Positions 7,087 through 14,653 of a DNA stretch of 15,272 nt are shown one piece after another (position 1 is the stretch's first letter; each line of letters starts with the position of its first letter). The DNA is from an uncultured Eubacteriales bacterium (GTDB lineage Bacteria; Bacillota_A; Clostridia; Christensenellales; Aristaeellaceae), in contig USEE01000006.1 in NCBI GenBank assembly GCA_900553645.1, positions 1-15,272 of the forward strand, given 5' to 3'. Below the pieces are notes generated by a model. The model was not told the origin of the DNA. It worked only from the letters and a program-made list of their open reading frames with translations, and made no database searches. The translations under genes were made by a program, and so were the position numbers.

Positions 7087-8238
7087 TTACCTGCCGAACA
7101 GTTTCTTTGCCTGATTCATGCGGCTGCGCACAGGCACGGCAAACGGACATCGCTTTTCACACGCGCCGCATTCCACGCACTCGCCCGCAGTGTGGTCAAG
7201 CGTCAGATAATGCTCGCGCACGCTTTCGGGCACGTTGTCCTTCTGCGCAAAAGCCAGATCGAGGTACTTATTGACCTGCGCTACGTCGATATGCTTCGGG
7301 CACGGCAGGCAGTGATTGCAATACATGCATCTGCCGGTCAACGAAAACCTGGGGGCGTTCATCAAAACGCCGGCATAGTCGCGCTCCTGCGCGCCTGTGC
7401 ATTCATACGCGGCGGCGGCGCGAACCTGTTCGGGCGTGGTCGCGCCCGCAAGCACCGACGCGACGGCCGGGCGCGTAAGCGCATAGTGCATAAGCTGCGG
7501 CACGGTAAACGCCCTGCCAAACGGTGAGGACGCGTCGCTAAGCAGCGTGCCCGCGCCCAATGACTTCATTACGGTAATGCCCACGCCCAGCCGCTCGCAC
7601 TCGGCATAAAGCTGGGCGCGCTGGCCGTTAAGCGTAAGTCTATCCGCGTCGTATGTGGCTGGATCGAACAGATCGTCTACGGTGCAGTCCTCGCTGAGCA
7701 TATCATACGCCGGGTTGAGCGAGAACATGAGCACGTCTATGAGTCCCGAGCGCACGGCCTTTAACGCGGTGATCGGCGCGTGCGATGACATGCCGACTGC
7801 GCGTATCGTTCCCTTGCGCTTCAGGTCATGCGCATATTCCATAAGCTGGCCGTCTTTGAGCGCTTCCCAATCCTCGTCGCCGTCCACAAAGTGCAGCATA
7901 CCTATATCGATATAATCCGTGCCGTATTTTGCAAGGTAGTCCTCAAAAAACGCCTTGCTTTCGGCCAGATCGCGCGAACGCTTATACTGCCCGTCCGTCC
8001 AGACGGAGCCGATATGCCCCTGTATTATGAAGCGCTCGCGCCGCCCCCTGAGCGCGCGGCCTATGTCGCGGCGCACCTCCATCTGCGACATAAACGTATC
8101 CATTGCGTTTATGCCGCACTCCTCGGCGGCGTCCAGCACGCTCTTTATCTGCTCATACGGCTTGCCCTGAAGATGTTCGCAGCCCAGACCTATCTCGCTT
8201 ACCATTATGTCGGTTTTGCCCAACGGACGCATTTTCAT
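7087..8238 (-). CDS. Aldo/keto reductase-fold protein with C-terminal two-cluster ferredoxin domain
   Basis: The 383-residue product begins like aldo/keto reductases (RPLGKTDIMVSEIGLG) and keeps barrel motifs such as TDYIDIGMLHFVD and AVGMSSHAP. The C-terminal 80 residues carry CMYCNHCLPC (Cys304, 307, 310, 313) and CVECGACEKRCP (Cys354, 357, 360, 364), predicted to hold two [4Fe-4S] clusters. The classical catalytic tetrad is incomplete: after Asp47 the Tyr position reads MSQM, and the Lys position reads IIQGHIG (residues 71-77). Similar Clostridial proteins with these changes exist, as I recall, so this is probably a subfamily trait. The ATG at 8238 has AGGAGGG seven bases upstream. It follows the DUF3842 gene by 33 bases in one operon. 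A cytoplasmic redox role is likely; the substrate is unknown. Confidence 0.85.
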   Translation of the reverse strand: MKMRPLGKTDIMVSEIGLGCEHLQGKPYEQIKSVLDAAEECGINAMDTFMSQMEVRRDIGRALRGRRERFIIQGHIGSVWTDGQYKRSRDLAESKAFFEDYLAKYGTDYIDIGMLHFVDGDEDWEALKDGQLMEYAHDLKRKGTIRAVGMSSHAPITALKAVRSGLIDVLMFSLNPAYDMLSEDCTVDDLFDPATYDADRLTLNGQRAQLYAECERLGVGITVMKSLGAGTLLSDASSPFGRAFTVPQLMHYALTRPAVASVLAGATTPEQVRAAAAYECTGAQERDYAGVLMNAPRFSLTGRCMYCNHCLPCPKHIDVAQVNKYLDLAFAQKDNVPESVREHYLTLDHTAGECVECGACEKRCPFAVPVRSRMNQAKKLFGR

Positions 8239-8271
8239 TATGCTTCCCTCCTGTAAAATTGTTTAGGCAGT

Positions 8272-8688
8272 CTATTTGCTTTTTGCTATTTCGGCGGCTA
8301 TCTGCTCAGTCAGTTCGTCTATCTGCTGACCCATGGGCTGATCGCGCACGCCTATCAGGTTTACATGGCATTTGTTCGTAGGTATAAGCATCTTCTGAGC
8401 ATTGCAGGCCGAGATTTCGTGCGCTATGCGCGGTGTTATCTCGCCCATCATGGATTCGGCCAGCACTATGCCCAGCGAACCTGCGACTATATCCGCGCGG
8501 CGGCACGATACGCATATCGCGTTTTCGCCCGTGGCCGCCATATGTGCGCCCGCCTTCTTCATCGCCGACGTAGCCAGCGCGTTTGTGCCCAGCGCCCATA
8601 TTTCCGCATCCGGGCATCTGCGCGCAAGCGCCTCCACTATCGCCTTGCCCACGCCGCCTCCCATGCCGTCAACTACCGCTATTGTCAT
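8272..8688 (-). CDS. DUF3842 family protein
   Basis: The 138-residue product belongs to DUF3842, a Clostridial family with no established function that I know of. It opens with a beta strand and glycine-rich loop, IAVVDGMGGGVGK (residues 3-15), like a nucleotide-binding fold, and ends with a conserved-looking NKCHVNLIGV segment and a helical tail. Cysteines recur (CVSC, SACNAQK, NKCH). The ATG at 8688 is chosen because CGGAG lies 8 bases upstream and the family start MTIAVVDG follows; the longer reading frame starting at a TTG at 8748 would begin inside the -10 region. It is the first gene of a two-gene operon with the ferredoxin-tailed aldo/keto reductase-like protein and ends in TAG. Confidence 0.85.
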   Translation of the reverse strand: MTIAVVDGMGGGVGKAIVEALARRCPDAEIWALGTNALATSAMKKAGAHMAATGENAICVSCRRADIVAGSLGIVLAESMMGEITPRIAHEISACNAQKMLIPTNKCHVNLIGVRDQPMGQQIDELTEQIAAEIAKSK

Positions 8689-8747
8689 TTTATATTCTCC
8701 GTTCGGATTGTTTATAATTATTGGAAAAGTCGAAATTTCTCCTTTCA

Positions 8748-8776
8748 ATTATCCTATCAATTAATTTTTTTGTCAA
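8748..8776 (-). promoter_or_regulatory. Sigma-A promoter of the DUF3842 operon
   Basis: On the minus strand a consensus TTGACA (8771-8776) is 17 bases from GATAAT (8748-8753), with an A/T-rich spacer. This is one of the two best promoters in the window. The leader to the ATG at 8688 is about 53 bases. Confidence 0.8.
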
Positions 8777-8798
8777 GCTACAAACTTGTTTAATTGAC
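8772..8798. promoter_or_regulatory. Possible operator between divergent promoters
   Basis: GTCAA (8772-8776) and TTGAC (8794-8798) form inverted arms around a second small dyad, ACAA-AC-TTGT (8780-8789), with nearly the same centre. It overlaps the -35 box of the DUF3842 operon and lies just upstream of the alpha-xylosidase promoter. The arms are short, so chance is possible. Confidence 0.25.
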
Positions 8799-8807
8799 CC
8801 CTTCCAT

Positions 8808-8835
8808 TTTACCGGCAAATGCTCTATTATATAAT
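8808..8835 (+). promoter_or_regulatory. Promoter of the alpha-xylosidase gene
   Basis: TATAAT (8830-8835) is perfect; the best -35 match is TTTACC (8808-8813) at 16 bases, which is weak. A weak -35 fits a promoter that needs an activator or is induced by sugar, but that is inference. The leader to the ATG at 8878 is about 36 bases. Confidence 0.55.
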
Positions 8836-8877
8836 CAGAAGGTAATGTTCAACGCTTCATATTTAGGAGGGTTCGGC

Positions 8878-11118
8878 ATGAAATTTACAGACGGATACTG
8901 GGTTGTCAAGCCCGAAATGGAGATGCACTATGCTGCCGAGGCATACGCGGCCAAGCTTTCGCCCAAGAAGCTGGAAGTACTGGCTCCGTGCCGCCGCATA
9001 AACGGCCGCGGCGACACGCTGGACGGCGGCGCGCTCACGGTGTCGTTTACAACGCCGCTGGATGGCGTTATCCGCGTCGAGATCGTGCACCACAAGGGCG
9101 CGGTCGAGCGCGGGCCATTCTTTGCGGTAAACGACGAGGACGTGGATTCGCATTCGACTGAAACGGACTCGGCATACGAGTTTACCAGCGGCCCGCTCAC
9201 CGCGCGCGTAAGCCGCGAAAAGGGCGTGTGGCAGGTCGATTACATAGGCGATGGCCGTGTGATTACGTCAAGTTGCTTCCACGGCATGGCGCACGCGCTT
9301 AACCGTGAAACCGGCCGCGTATATTCGATGGATTCGCTGATGCTGGACGTGGGCGAATGCGTATACGGACTGGGCGAGCGCTTTACCGCGCTGGTCAAAA
9401 ATGGCCAGACCGTCGATATGTGGCAGGGCGACGGCGGCACGTCCAGCGACATGGCTTATAAGAACGTTCCGTTCTATATGACCAACCGCGGCTACGGCAT
9501 ATTCGTGGACAGCCCCAGCGACGTATCGTTTGAGGTCGCCAGCGAGAAAGTCGAGCGCGTACAGTTCTCGTGCGAGGGCGAGCGCATCGCATACTTCGTG
9601 ATATACGGGCCGGAGCCTAAGCAGGTGCTGGACAAGTACACGCGCCTTACCGGTCGCCCGGCGCTGCCCCCGGCATGGAGCTTTGGACTGTGGCTGTCCA
9701 CCAGTTTTACCACAAATTATGACGAGAATACCGTCACGTCATTCATACAGGGCATGGCCGACCGCGAAATACCGCTGCGCGTGTTCCACTTCGACTGCTT
9801 CTGGATGAAGGGGTTCCAGTGGTGCGATTTTTTGTGGGACAACGAAACCTTCCCCGATCCAGAAGGAATGCTCAAGCGGCTTAAGGCGCGCGGGCTTAAA
9901 ATATGCGTGTGGATAAATCCATACATCGCGCAGTACAGCCGCCTGTTCGACGAGGCGATGGAGCGCGGCTACCTCATAAAAAAGACCAACGGCGACGTAT
10001 GGCAAACCGATCGCTGGCAGGCCGGCATGGGCATAGTGGACTTCACCAATCCCGATGCGTGCAAGTGGTATCAGGGGTATCTGAAACAGCTGCTCGACAT
10101 GGGCGTGGACTGCTTCAAAACCGACTTTGGCGAGCGCATACCCGTACGCGACATCGCATGGCACGACGGCAGCGACCCCATCAAGATGCACAACTACTAT
10201 ACCTACCTGTACAACAAAACCGTATTCGAGCTGTTGAAGCGCGAACGCGGCGAGGGCGAAGCCGTGCTGTTCGCGCGCTCGGGCACTGCGGGCGGTCAGG
10301 CATTCCCGGTGCACTGGGGCGGCGACAACTCGGCTACGTATGTGTCGATGGCCGAGACTCTGCGCTCCGGGCTTAGTCTGGCGCAGTCGGGCTATGGCTT
10401 CTGGAGTCACGACATATCTGGCTTTGAAAGCACCGCGCCCGCCGACGTGTACAAGCGCTGGTGCGCGTTCGGCCTGATGAGCAGTCACAGCCGCCTGCAC
10501 GGTTCGTCGTCCTATCGCGTGCCGTGGTTGTTCGACGACGAGGCGTGCGACGTACTGCGCCACTTTGTGAAGCTCAAGTGCCGACTGATGCCTTACCTGT
10601 ACGGTGCGGCGGTCGAGGCGTACGAGTGCGGCACGCCCATGATGCGCCAGATGACGCTGGAATTCCCGCACGACCCCGGCTGTGACACGCTGGACAGGCA
10701 GTACATGCTGGGCGGCAATCTGATGGCTGCGCCGGTGTTTACCAAGAGCGGCGACGTGGACTTCTACCTGCCCGCAGGCAAGTGGACGCGGCTTAATGGC
10801 GACGGCGAGATCGTGCGCGGCGGCGGATGGCGGCACGAGGTGCACGACTTCTTCTCCATGCCGCTGATGGTGCGCGAAAACCGCGTAATACCGATGGGCG
10901 CGCGCGACGATGTGCCGGATTACGAATATGCGCGCGATGTGGAACTCAACCTATACAACATTGCCGACGGCGCACGCATAGTGACGCGCATACCCGACAC
11001 CCGCGGCAGGACGGCGGCTATGTTTGTGGTCACTCGCACGGGCGGCGATATACATGTCGAAGCCGATACGCCTTTCCCCTACACCGTCAAGATTCACGGC
11101 GACGGGAAGCTTGTCTGA
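8878..11118 (+). CDS. yicI: Alpha-xylosidase, GH31 family, YicI-like
   Basis: This glycoside hydrolase releases alpha-linked xylose from the ends of xyloglucan-type oligosaccharides. The 746-residue product is close to E. coli YicI in length and motifs: an N-terminal beta-sandwich to about residue 240, a TIM barrel, then C-terminal sheets. The nucleophile is Asp416 in FKTDFGERIP, the acid/base is Asp483 in HWGGDNSATY, and DCFWMKGFQWCDF carries Cys307-Phe308, the pair tied in YicI to xylose over glucose. Other near-identical stretches are GFWSHDISGFE and SSHSRLHGSSSYRVPW. The ATG at 8878 has AGGAGG seven bases upstream; upstream in-frame residues are not family-like. There is no signal peptide, so it acts on imported sugars in the cytoplasm. 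It is a single gene, transcribed divergently from the DUF3842 operon and ending at a strong hairpin. Confidence 0.94.
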   Translation: MKFTDGYWVVKPEMEMHYAAEAYAAKLSPKKLEVLAPCRRINGRGDTLDGGALTVSFTTPLDGVIRVEIVHHKGAVERGPFFAVNDEDVDSHSTETDSAYEFTSGPLTARVSREKGVWQVDYIGDGRVITSSCFHGMAHALNRETGRVYSMDSLMLDVGECVYGLGERFTALVKNGQTVDMWQGDGGTSSDMAYKNVPFYMTNRGYGIFVDSPSDVSFEVASEKVERVQFSCEGERIAYFVIYGPEPKQVLDKYTRLTGRPALPPAWSFGLWLSTSFTTNYDENTVTSFIQGMADREIPLRVFHFDCFWMKGFQWCDFLWDNETFPDPEGMLKRLKARGLKICVWINPYIAQYSRLFDEAMERGYLIKKTNGDVWQTDRWQAGMGIVDFTNPDACKWYQGYLKQLLDMGVDCFKTDFGERIPVRDIAWHDGSDPIKMHNYYTYLYNKTVFELLKRERGEGEAVLFARSGTAGGQAFPVHWGGDNSATYVSMAETLRSGLSLAQSGYGFWSHDISGFESTAPADVYKRWCAFGLMSSHSRLHGSSSYRVPWLFDDEACDVLRHFVKLKCRLMPYLYGAAVEAYECGTPMMRQMTLEFPHDPGCDTLDRQYMLGGNLMAAPVFTKSGDVDFYLPAGKWTRLNGDGEIVRGGGWRHEVHDFFSMPLMVRENRVIPMGARDDVPDYEYARDVELNLYNIADGARIVTRIPDTRGRTAAMFVVTRTGGDIHVEADTPFPYTVKIHGDGKLV

Positions 11119-11147
11119 GGTTTAATAACCGACTTACAGTCAATATG

Positions 11148-11190
11148 AAGCGCCGCCGCTGGGAACATATTAATCCCGGCGGCGGCGCTT
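11148..11190 (+). terminator. Strong terminator after the alpha-xylosidase gene
   Basis: AAGCGCCGCCGC (11148-11159) pairs with GCGGCGGCGCTT (11179-11190); a T-G position, which can pair as U-G in RNA, continues into GGGA with TCCC, making 17 pairs around a 9-base loop. It starts 29 bases after the stop codon. The symmetric A/T ends mean it could work in both directions. Confidence 0.75.
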
Positions 11191-11213
11191 TACAATATTG
11201 CGTTTTATATTGC

Positions 11214-11246
11214 GACAGGCAGAAGCGAACGCCGCTTCTGCCTGTC
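11214..11246 (-). terminator. Terminator after the sortase gene
   Basis: A perfect 14-base-pair stem joins GACAGGCAGAAGCG (11214-11227) and its complement (11233-11246) around a 5-base loop. It lies 20 bases past the sortase stop codon and may serve both convergent genes; the plus-strand side is followed by AAATTTAT and the minus-strand side by GCAATATAAAA. Confidence 0.75.
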
Positions 11247-11266
11247 AAATTTATATCCGCTTTTAG

Positions 11267-12031
11267 TTATTCCTCCCACACCTCAACCGGCGTAAGCTTG
11301 CCGCACACTATGTAGCGCGCGTCGTTGTATTCGTATGTGCAGGTAACAAGCGATATTAGCCTGTCGCCGCGCTCAACGGTTACATCACCTTTGAACTCGG
11401 TGCCGTCGATGAATTGCTTCCAATAATCATCGAACGCTTCGTCGCTGTCGAAATTGAACTCCAGGAAATCCTTTTTGCCATCGACTATTGCCGAGGCAAA
11501 TACCTCAACATCGTAATCGCCGTAGGGCGTGTACAGCTTGAGCGTGGGATGCTCGTCATAATAGTCCTGCTGGTGGTAATTTACCAGCGTCGCAAGCATA
11601 GAATCGTCCTTCATGTGATGGCCGTACACTATATTGTTGCCGTCGCGGAAGTATTCGCCGTTGCGCGCATCCAGAAACAGACAGCCCGCGCGGCTGCTCT
11701 CGCCCTTGAACGAATGATTGAGGTAATAGGCGTTGTCATCGCCCTGCGTCACAGGATAGTCTATCGGCGTGCCGGACTGCTCCAGCCACGCGCAGTAGTC
11801 CTCGTTTATATCCTCTATCGCGGCGTGATCCTGACTGCTTACGCCCAGAAGTCTGTGCGCGGCGGTGTAGGTTTCGCTGTCGCGCACCTCGCTTGCGTCG
11901 AGCTGAGTCGCTATCTTCAGTCCGCGTCCCTCGGCCAGCGCCGCACCGCCCGACATCAGCATACACGCCAGCACGCCCGCCAGTATGCCGCGCAGGGCTG
12001 ACTTAAAATTATAAACACTGCTCTTGCGCAT
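11267..12031 (-). CDS. srtB: Class B sortase
   Basis: Sortases are membrane-anchored cysteine transpeptidases that link sorting-signal proteins to the peptidoglycan of Gram-positive cells. The 254-residue product has a basic N-terminus and hydrophobic segment (residues 12-33) that acts as signal anchor, then an extracellular domain. The catalytic residues are His138 in NIVYGHHMKDDSM, Cys231 in LVTCTYEY and Arg239 in NDARYIVCGKL, the pattern of class B rather than class A enzymes. The ATG at 12031 is chosen because GGAGG lies 8 bases upstream and the charged-hydrophobic pattern starts there; the longer frame would cross the promoter. No protein with an LPxTG- or NPQTN-like sorting signal is encoded in the window, so its substrate is elsewhere. 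It is a single gene with its own promoter, convergent with the alpha-xylosidase gene and ending in TAA. Confidence 0.92.
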   Translation of the reverse strand: MRKSSVYNFKSALRGILAGVLACMLMSGGAALAEGRGLKIATQLDASEVRDSETYTAAHRLLGVSSQDHAAIEDINEDYCAWLEQSGTPIDYPVTQGDDNAYYLNHSFKGESSRAGCLFLDARNGEYFRDGNNIVYGHHMKDDSMLATLVNYHQQDYYDEHPTLKLYTPYGDYDVEVFASAIVDGKKDFLEFNFDSDEAFDDYWKQFIDGTEFKGDVTVERGDRLISLVTCTYEYNDARYIVCGKLTPVEVWEE

Positions 12032-12067
12032 GATAACATCCTCCATACAGCCAATAATGTATATCAA

Positions 12068-12096
12068 ATTATACCATGCGCAAGGCAGGTTTTCAA
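12068..12096 (-). promoter_or_regulatory. Sigma-A promoter of the sortase gene
   Basis: On the minus strand TTGAAA (12091-12096) is 17 bases from TATAAT (12068-12073), which also has an upstream TGG that makes it an extended -10. The leader to the start codon at 12031 is about 30 bases. Confidence 0.75.
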
Positions 12097-12132
12097 TCTT
12101 ACGCATCAACTGACGAACAAAATCCACCTTCT

Positions 12133-12154
12133 CGCCCCAATTTGGAGCGGGGCG
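12133..12154 (-). terminator. Weak hairpin after the GH78 gene
   Basis: CGCCCC and GGGGCG (12149-12154 and 12133-12138 on the plus strand) pair directly after the stop codon, around a 10-base loop. A short TTTTG run comes 11 bases later. It is a short stem, so some read-through into the sortase gene is possible. Confidence 0.4.
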
Positions 12155-14470
12155 TTAACGCGTCAGCACGTATTCGCCGGCCGCAAGCGTGCACTCGGAC
12201 GCGCCGTCCGCAAAGTGCCAGCCGTCGCTGAGCTTAACCGTGCCGTGAGCACCCTCGGGCACCGCCAGCGTAAGGCGGATTGCGTCGCCTTCGCGCTTCC
12301 ATGCCACGCTTGCGCGGCCGACAGTGGTTTCGTGCCAGCACTCGGCATTGTCGAGCTGTGCGATGAAGTGCGGCGCAATAAGCAATTCAGCCGGGTCGTT
12401 AAGCGCTGGATTTACGCGCAGGCCGGTTATGTCGGTTATCAGCCATGCGCTGATGTTGCCGAAGAAATGGTGGTTGTGCGAGTCCTGGCGCTCGCCTACG
12501 CGCAGGAAGTCCTCGGGAAGCGCGGTATCACCGTTTGCCATCCAGTAGCCGAACGACGGGAAGCGTTCAGTCATAGCTACTGAATAGGCCAGATCGGCAT
12601 AACCGTTCTGAGACAGCACCTCGAATATTACGCGCGCGCCCAGTATGCCCACGCGCAGCAGATCGTCGTTTGCGTGAATCATATCGACCAGCTTGTCAAC
12701 CGCGGCGGCACGCTCGGCATCGCTGAACAGGCCGTAGTATATCGCCATCGCCTGAGACGCCTGACAATTGCCCTTGGCTATGAGCGTAGATTCATCGATC
12801 AGGTTTGTGCGCGCTGCCTTAAACAGCTTATCGTATACCGCCTTTACATAGTCGGCGCGTTCCGGCATGTTTACCGCGCGGTACATCATTTCGGCCTTGC
12901 GGCATATGTCCATGACCGTAAGCGTATCGGTCAGCTCCAGCGGCGCAAGCGGCGCGCCCTGCTGTTCAGCTTCGCACCAGTCGCCCAAGCCTACATGGAT
13001 AAGGTCGTTTTCGTCGCGGCGACCCCAGATGTAGTCTATGTAGCGCATAATTGCCGTCGCGTTCTCGTTAATCACGCGCACGTCGCCGCGGTACTTCCAC
13101 ATGTGATACGCAAGGTTGGTCAGCGCCGCGTCCCACGCCGGGCCGTTGCCCCATGCAAAGCCCCAGCCGCCCGTGGGCACTATGCCCGGCAATGCGCCCG
13201 CGTCGTTCTGCGCCTTGCGGACGTTGAACAGCCATTCGCGGATGCTGTTGTCCATCGACTGGTTGAGCATGAACTGTTCCGCCGACACCGACGCATCGCC
13301 CGTCCAGCCGTTCTTCTCGCGATGCGGGCAATCCGTCGGGAAGTAATAGAAGTTGGAGACGTTGGAGCGCTGAGTAGCTTCAAACAGTTTATTAGCCAGG
13401 TCATCCGAGCAATGGAAGCCGCTCATCGCGCGGAAGTCGCCGTGCATTATCAGATATGTCAGCGCGTCGGGCGTAGCCTGCGCATCTGTCATGCCCATGA
13501 CAAGGCAGTAGCGGAAACCGTGATACGTGAAGCGCGGCGTCCACTCCTCGCCATCGGGATCGCCCTTCAATATATATACGTCGCGCTGGTTGAACTCCGA
13601 AGGCATGAACGCCATCGTGCGCAGATCCATGCCGCCGTCGGTCGCGAGCAGTTCGCCGAATTGCAGTATTATCTTCTGGCCGCGCTCGCCGCGTATCTTC
13701 AGGCGGCATACGCCCGCATTGTTTTCGCCGAAGTCGTACAGCCAGCCCTCCTGCGCCTGTTCGTCCACAGGTACTGAGACATGCTGAGGGCGCACATCGG
13801 CACGCGGTACTGCGGGATAACTTATGCGGCCGCGGCGTACGTCCTTGGGAGCAACTTCGCGCTCGATTACTATCGGTTCATGCTCGCCGATTCGGCATTC
13901 GCCGCGCGGCGCTTCGACCGGGATTGCGTGCGCCCATGCGCTGTCGTCAAAGTCCGGGCACGACCAGCCGTCAAGCTCGCGGCGCGCGTCGTATCGCTCG
14001 CCCGAGCGCAGGTCGTTAAAGTACACCGGCGAATCGGCTGTGCGCACGTTCGCGTCGGCCTCGATCACGTTGTCGCCCGCTTCGGTGGACAGTTCCAGCG
14101 CAAACGCCGTGCGCGGAGAGCCGCGCCACGCTGCAAGCTGGAAATCCCAGACATGCGCGCAGAAGCAGTCCTGCATACCATTACCCAGCATTATGCCGAT
14201 GGTGTTGCGGCCGGGGCGCAGACGGCTGGCTATATCGTACTCATCATAATATATAACGTCGTCCGGGTTGGATATGTACGGTGCGAGGTGGCCGCGCGTT
14301 ATGCGTGCGCCGTTTAGAAACAGCTCGTAAAAGCCCAGGCCGGTTATTGTGAGTACGGCGCTTTTTACATCGCCGTTTACGATAAAGCTGCGGCGCATAT
14401 ACGGCGCGGGTATCGGACGCTCATAGGAGCTTACCTCGCGCGCTGCCGCCACGAATTTCTTTGAAAACAT
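12155..14470 (-). CDS. Alpha-L-rhamnosidase, GH78 family
   Basis: GH78 enzymes cleave terminal alpha-L-rhamnose from pectic oligosaccharides and plant glycosides by inversion. The 771-residue product shows the N-terminal beta domain (ITGLGFYELFLNGARI, then LAPYISNPDDVIYYDEYD and GMLGNG-like), the linker beta domain (GWLYDFGENNAGVCRLK), the six-hairpin helical catalytic barrel and a C-terminal beta domain. The signature TDCPHREKNGWTGDA gives Asp380, Glu385 and Asp392, with the 5- and 7-residue spacing of the known acid residues. The second catalytic Glu probably is Glu653 in TALPEDF, where most members read TxWE; HNHHFFGNISAWL follows as expected. The ATG at 14470 has GGAGG six bases upstream, unlike the ATGs at 14491 and 14506. 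No signal peptide is present, so cytoplasmic action on imported substrate is likely. It is divergent from the oxidoreductase gene at 14654. Confidence 0.92.
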   Translation of the reverse strand: MFSKKFVAAAREVSSYERPIPAPYMRRSFIVNGDVKSAVLTITGLGFYELFLNGARITRGHLAPYISNPDDVIYYDEYDIASRLRPGRNTIGIMLGNGMQDCFCAHVWDFQLAAWRGSPRTAFALELSTEAGDNVIEADANVRTADSPVYFNDLRSGERYDARRELDGWSCPDFDDSAWAHAIPVEAPRGECRIGEHEPIVIEREVAPKDVRRGRISYPAVPRADVRPQHVSVPVDEQAQEGWLYDFGENNAGVCRLKIRGERGQKIILQFGELLATDGGMDLRTMAFMPSEFNQRDVYILKGDPDGEEWTPRFTYHGFRYCLVMGMTDAQATPDALTYLIMHGDFRAMSGFHCSDDLANKLFEATQRSNVSNFYYFPTDCPHREKNGWTGDASVSAEQFMLNQSMDNSIREWLFNVRKAQNDAGALPGIVPTGGWGFAWGNGPAWDAALTNLAYHMWKYRGDVRVINENATAIMRYIDYIWGRRDENDLIHVGLGDWCEAEQQGAPLAPLELTDTLTVMDICRKAEMMYRAVNMPERADYVKAVYDKLFKAARTNLIDESTLIAKGNCQASQAMAIYYGLFSDAERAAAVDKLVDMIHANDDLLRVGILGARVIFEVLSQNGYADLAYSVAMTERFPSFGYWMANGDTALPEDFLRVGERQDSHNHHFFGNISAWLITDITGLRVNPALNDPAELLIAPHFIAQLDNAECWHETTVGRASVAWKREGDAIRLTLAVPEGAHGTVKLSDGWHFADGASECTLAAGEYVLTR

Positions 14471-14539
14471 ACTTTTCCTCCAATTCAGCATCGTTTGTGT
14501 TCGCACATGCGAAACCCTGTCTTAATCCTCATCGTCGAT

Positions 14540-14568
14540 ATTATATCGCATTGCCGCGCTGAATGGAA
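14540..14568 (-). promoter_or_regulatory. Promoter of the GH78 rhamnosidase gene
   Basis: On the minus strand a perfect TATAAT (14540-14545) has TTCCAT (14563-14568) 17 bases upstream, a poor -35 box. As with the alpha-xylosidase promoter, this could need an activator. The leader to the start codon is about 63 bases. Confidence 0.55.
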
Positions 14569-14590
14569 GCTTTTCGTAAAAACAAATTCA

Positions 14591-14601
14591 CATTGACAAT
14601 G
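14591..14601. promoter_or_regulatory. Small dyad over the -35 box of the oxidoreductase promoter
   Basis: CATTG-A-CAATG is a perfect 11-base palindrome overlapping the TTGACA box. It could be half of a repressor site, but a dyad this short also arises by chance. Confidence 0.2.
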
Positions 14602-14621
14602 GCGGCGATTGCGCTTACAAT
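14593..14621 (+). promoter_or_regulatory. Sigma-A promoter of the oxidoreductase gene
   Basis: A consensus TTGACA (14593-14598) is 17 bases from TACAAT (14616-14621). GGAGG (14641-14645) follows and sits 8 bases before the ATG at 14654. The promoter and ribosome site are strong even though the gene is interrupted. Confidence 0.8.
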
Positions 14622-14653
14622 GATAGCGACAAATCTCTTTGGAGGAAATACGC

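Noticed and set aside
9739..10845. Long minus-strand open frame (368 codons) opposite the alpha-xylosidase gene
   Set aside because: It is antisense to the catalytic core of a clear GH31 gene and shows no recognisable domain.
12032..12127. N-terminal extension of the sortase by 32 residues
   Set aside because: It would place the start upstream of the TATAAT box at 12068-12073, and GGAGG is correctly spaced only for the ATG at 12031.
12674..13777. Long plus-strand open frame (367 codons) opposite the rhamnosidase gene
   Set aside because: It is rich in Arg, His, Val and Ala with no family motif, has no ribosome site, and lies wholly antisense to a clear GH78 gene. It is a by-product of GC-rich codon use.
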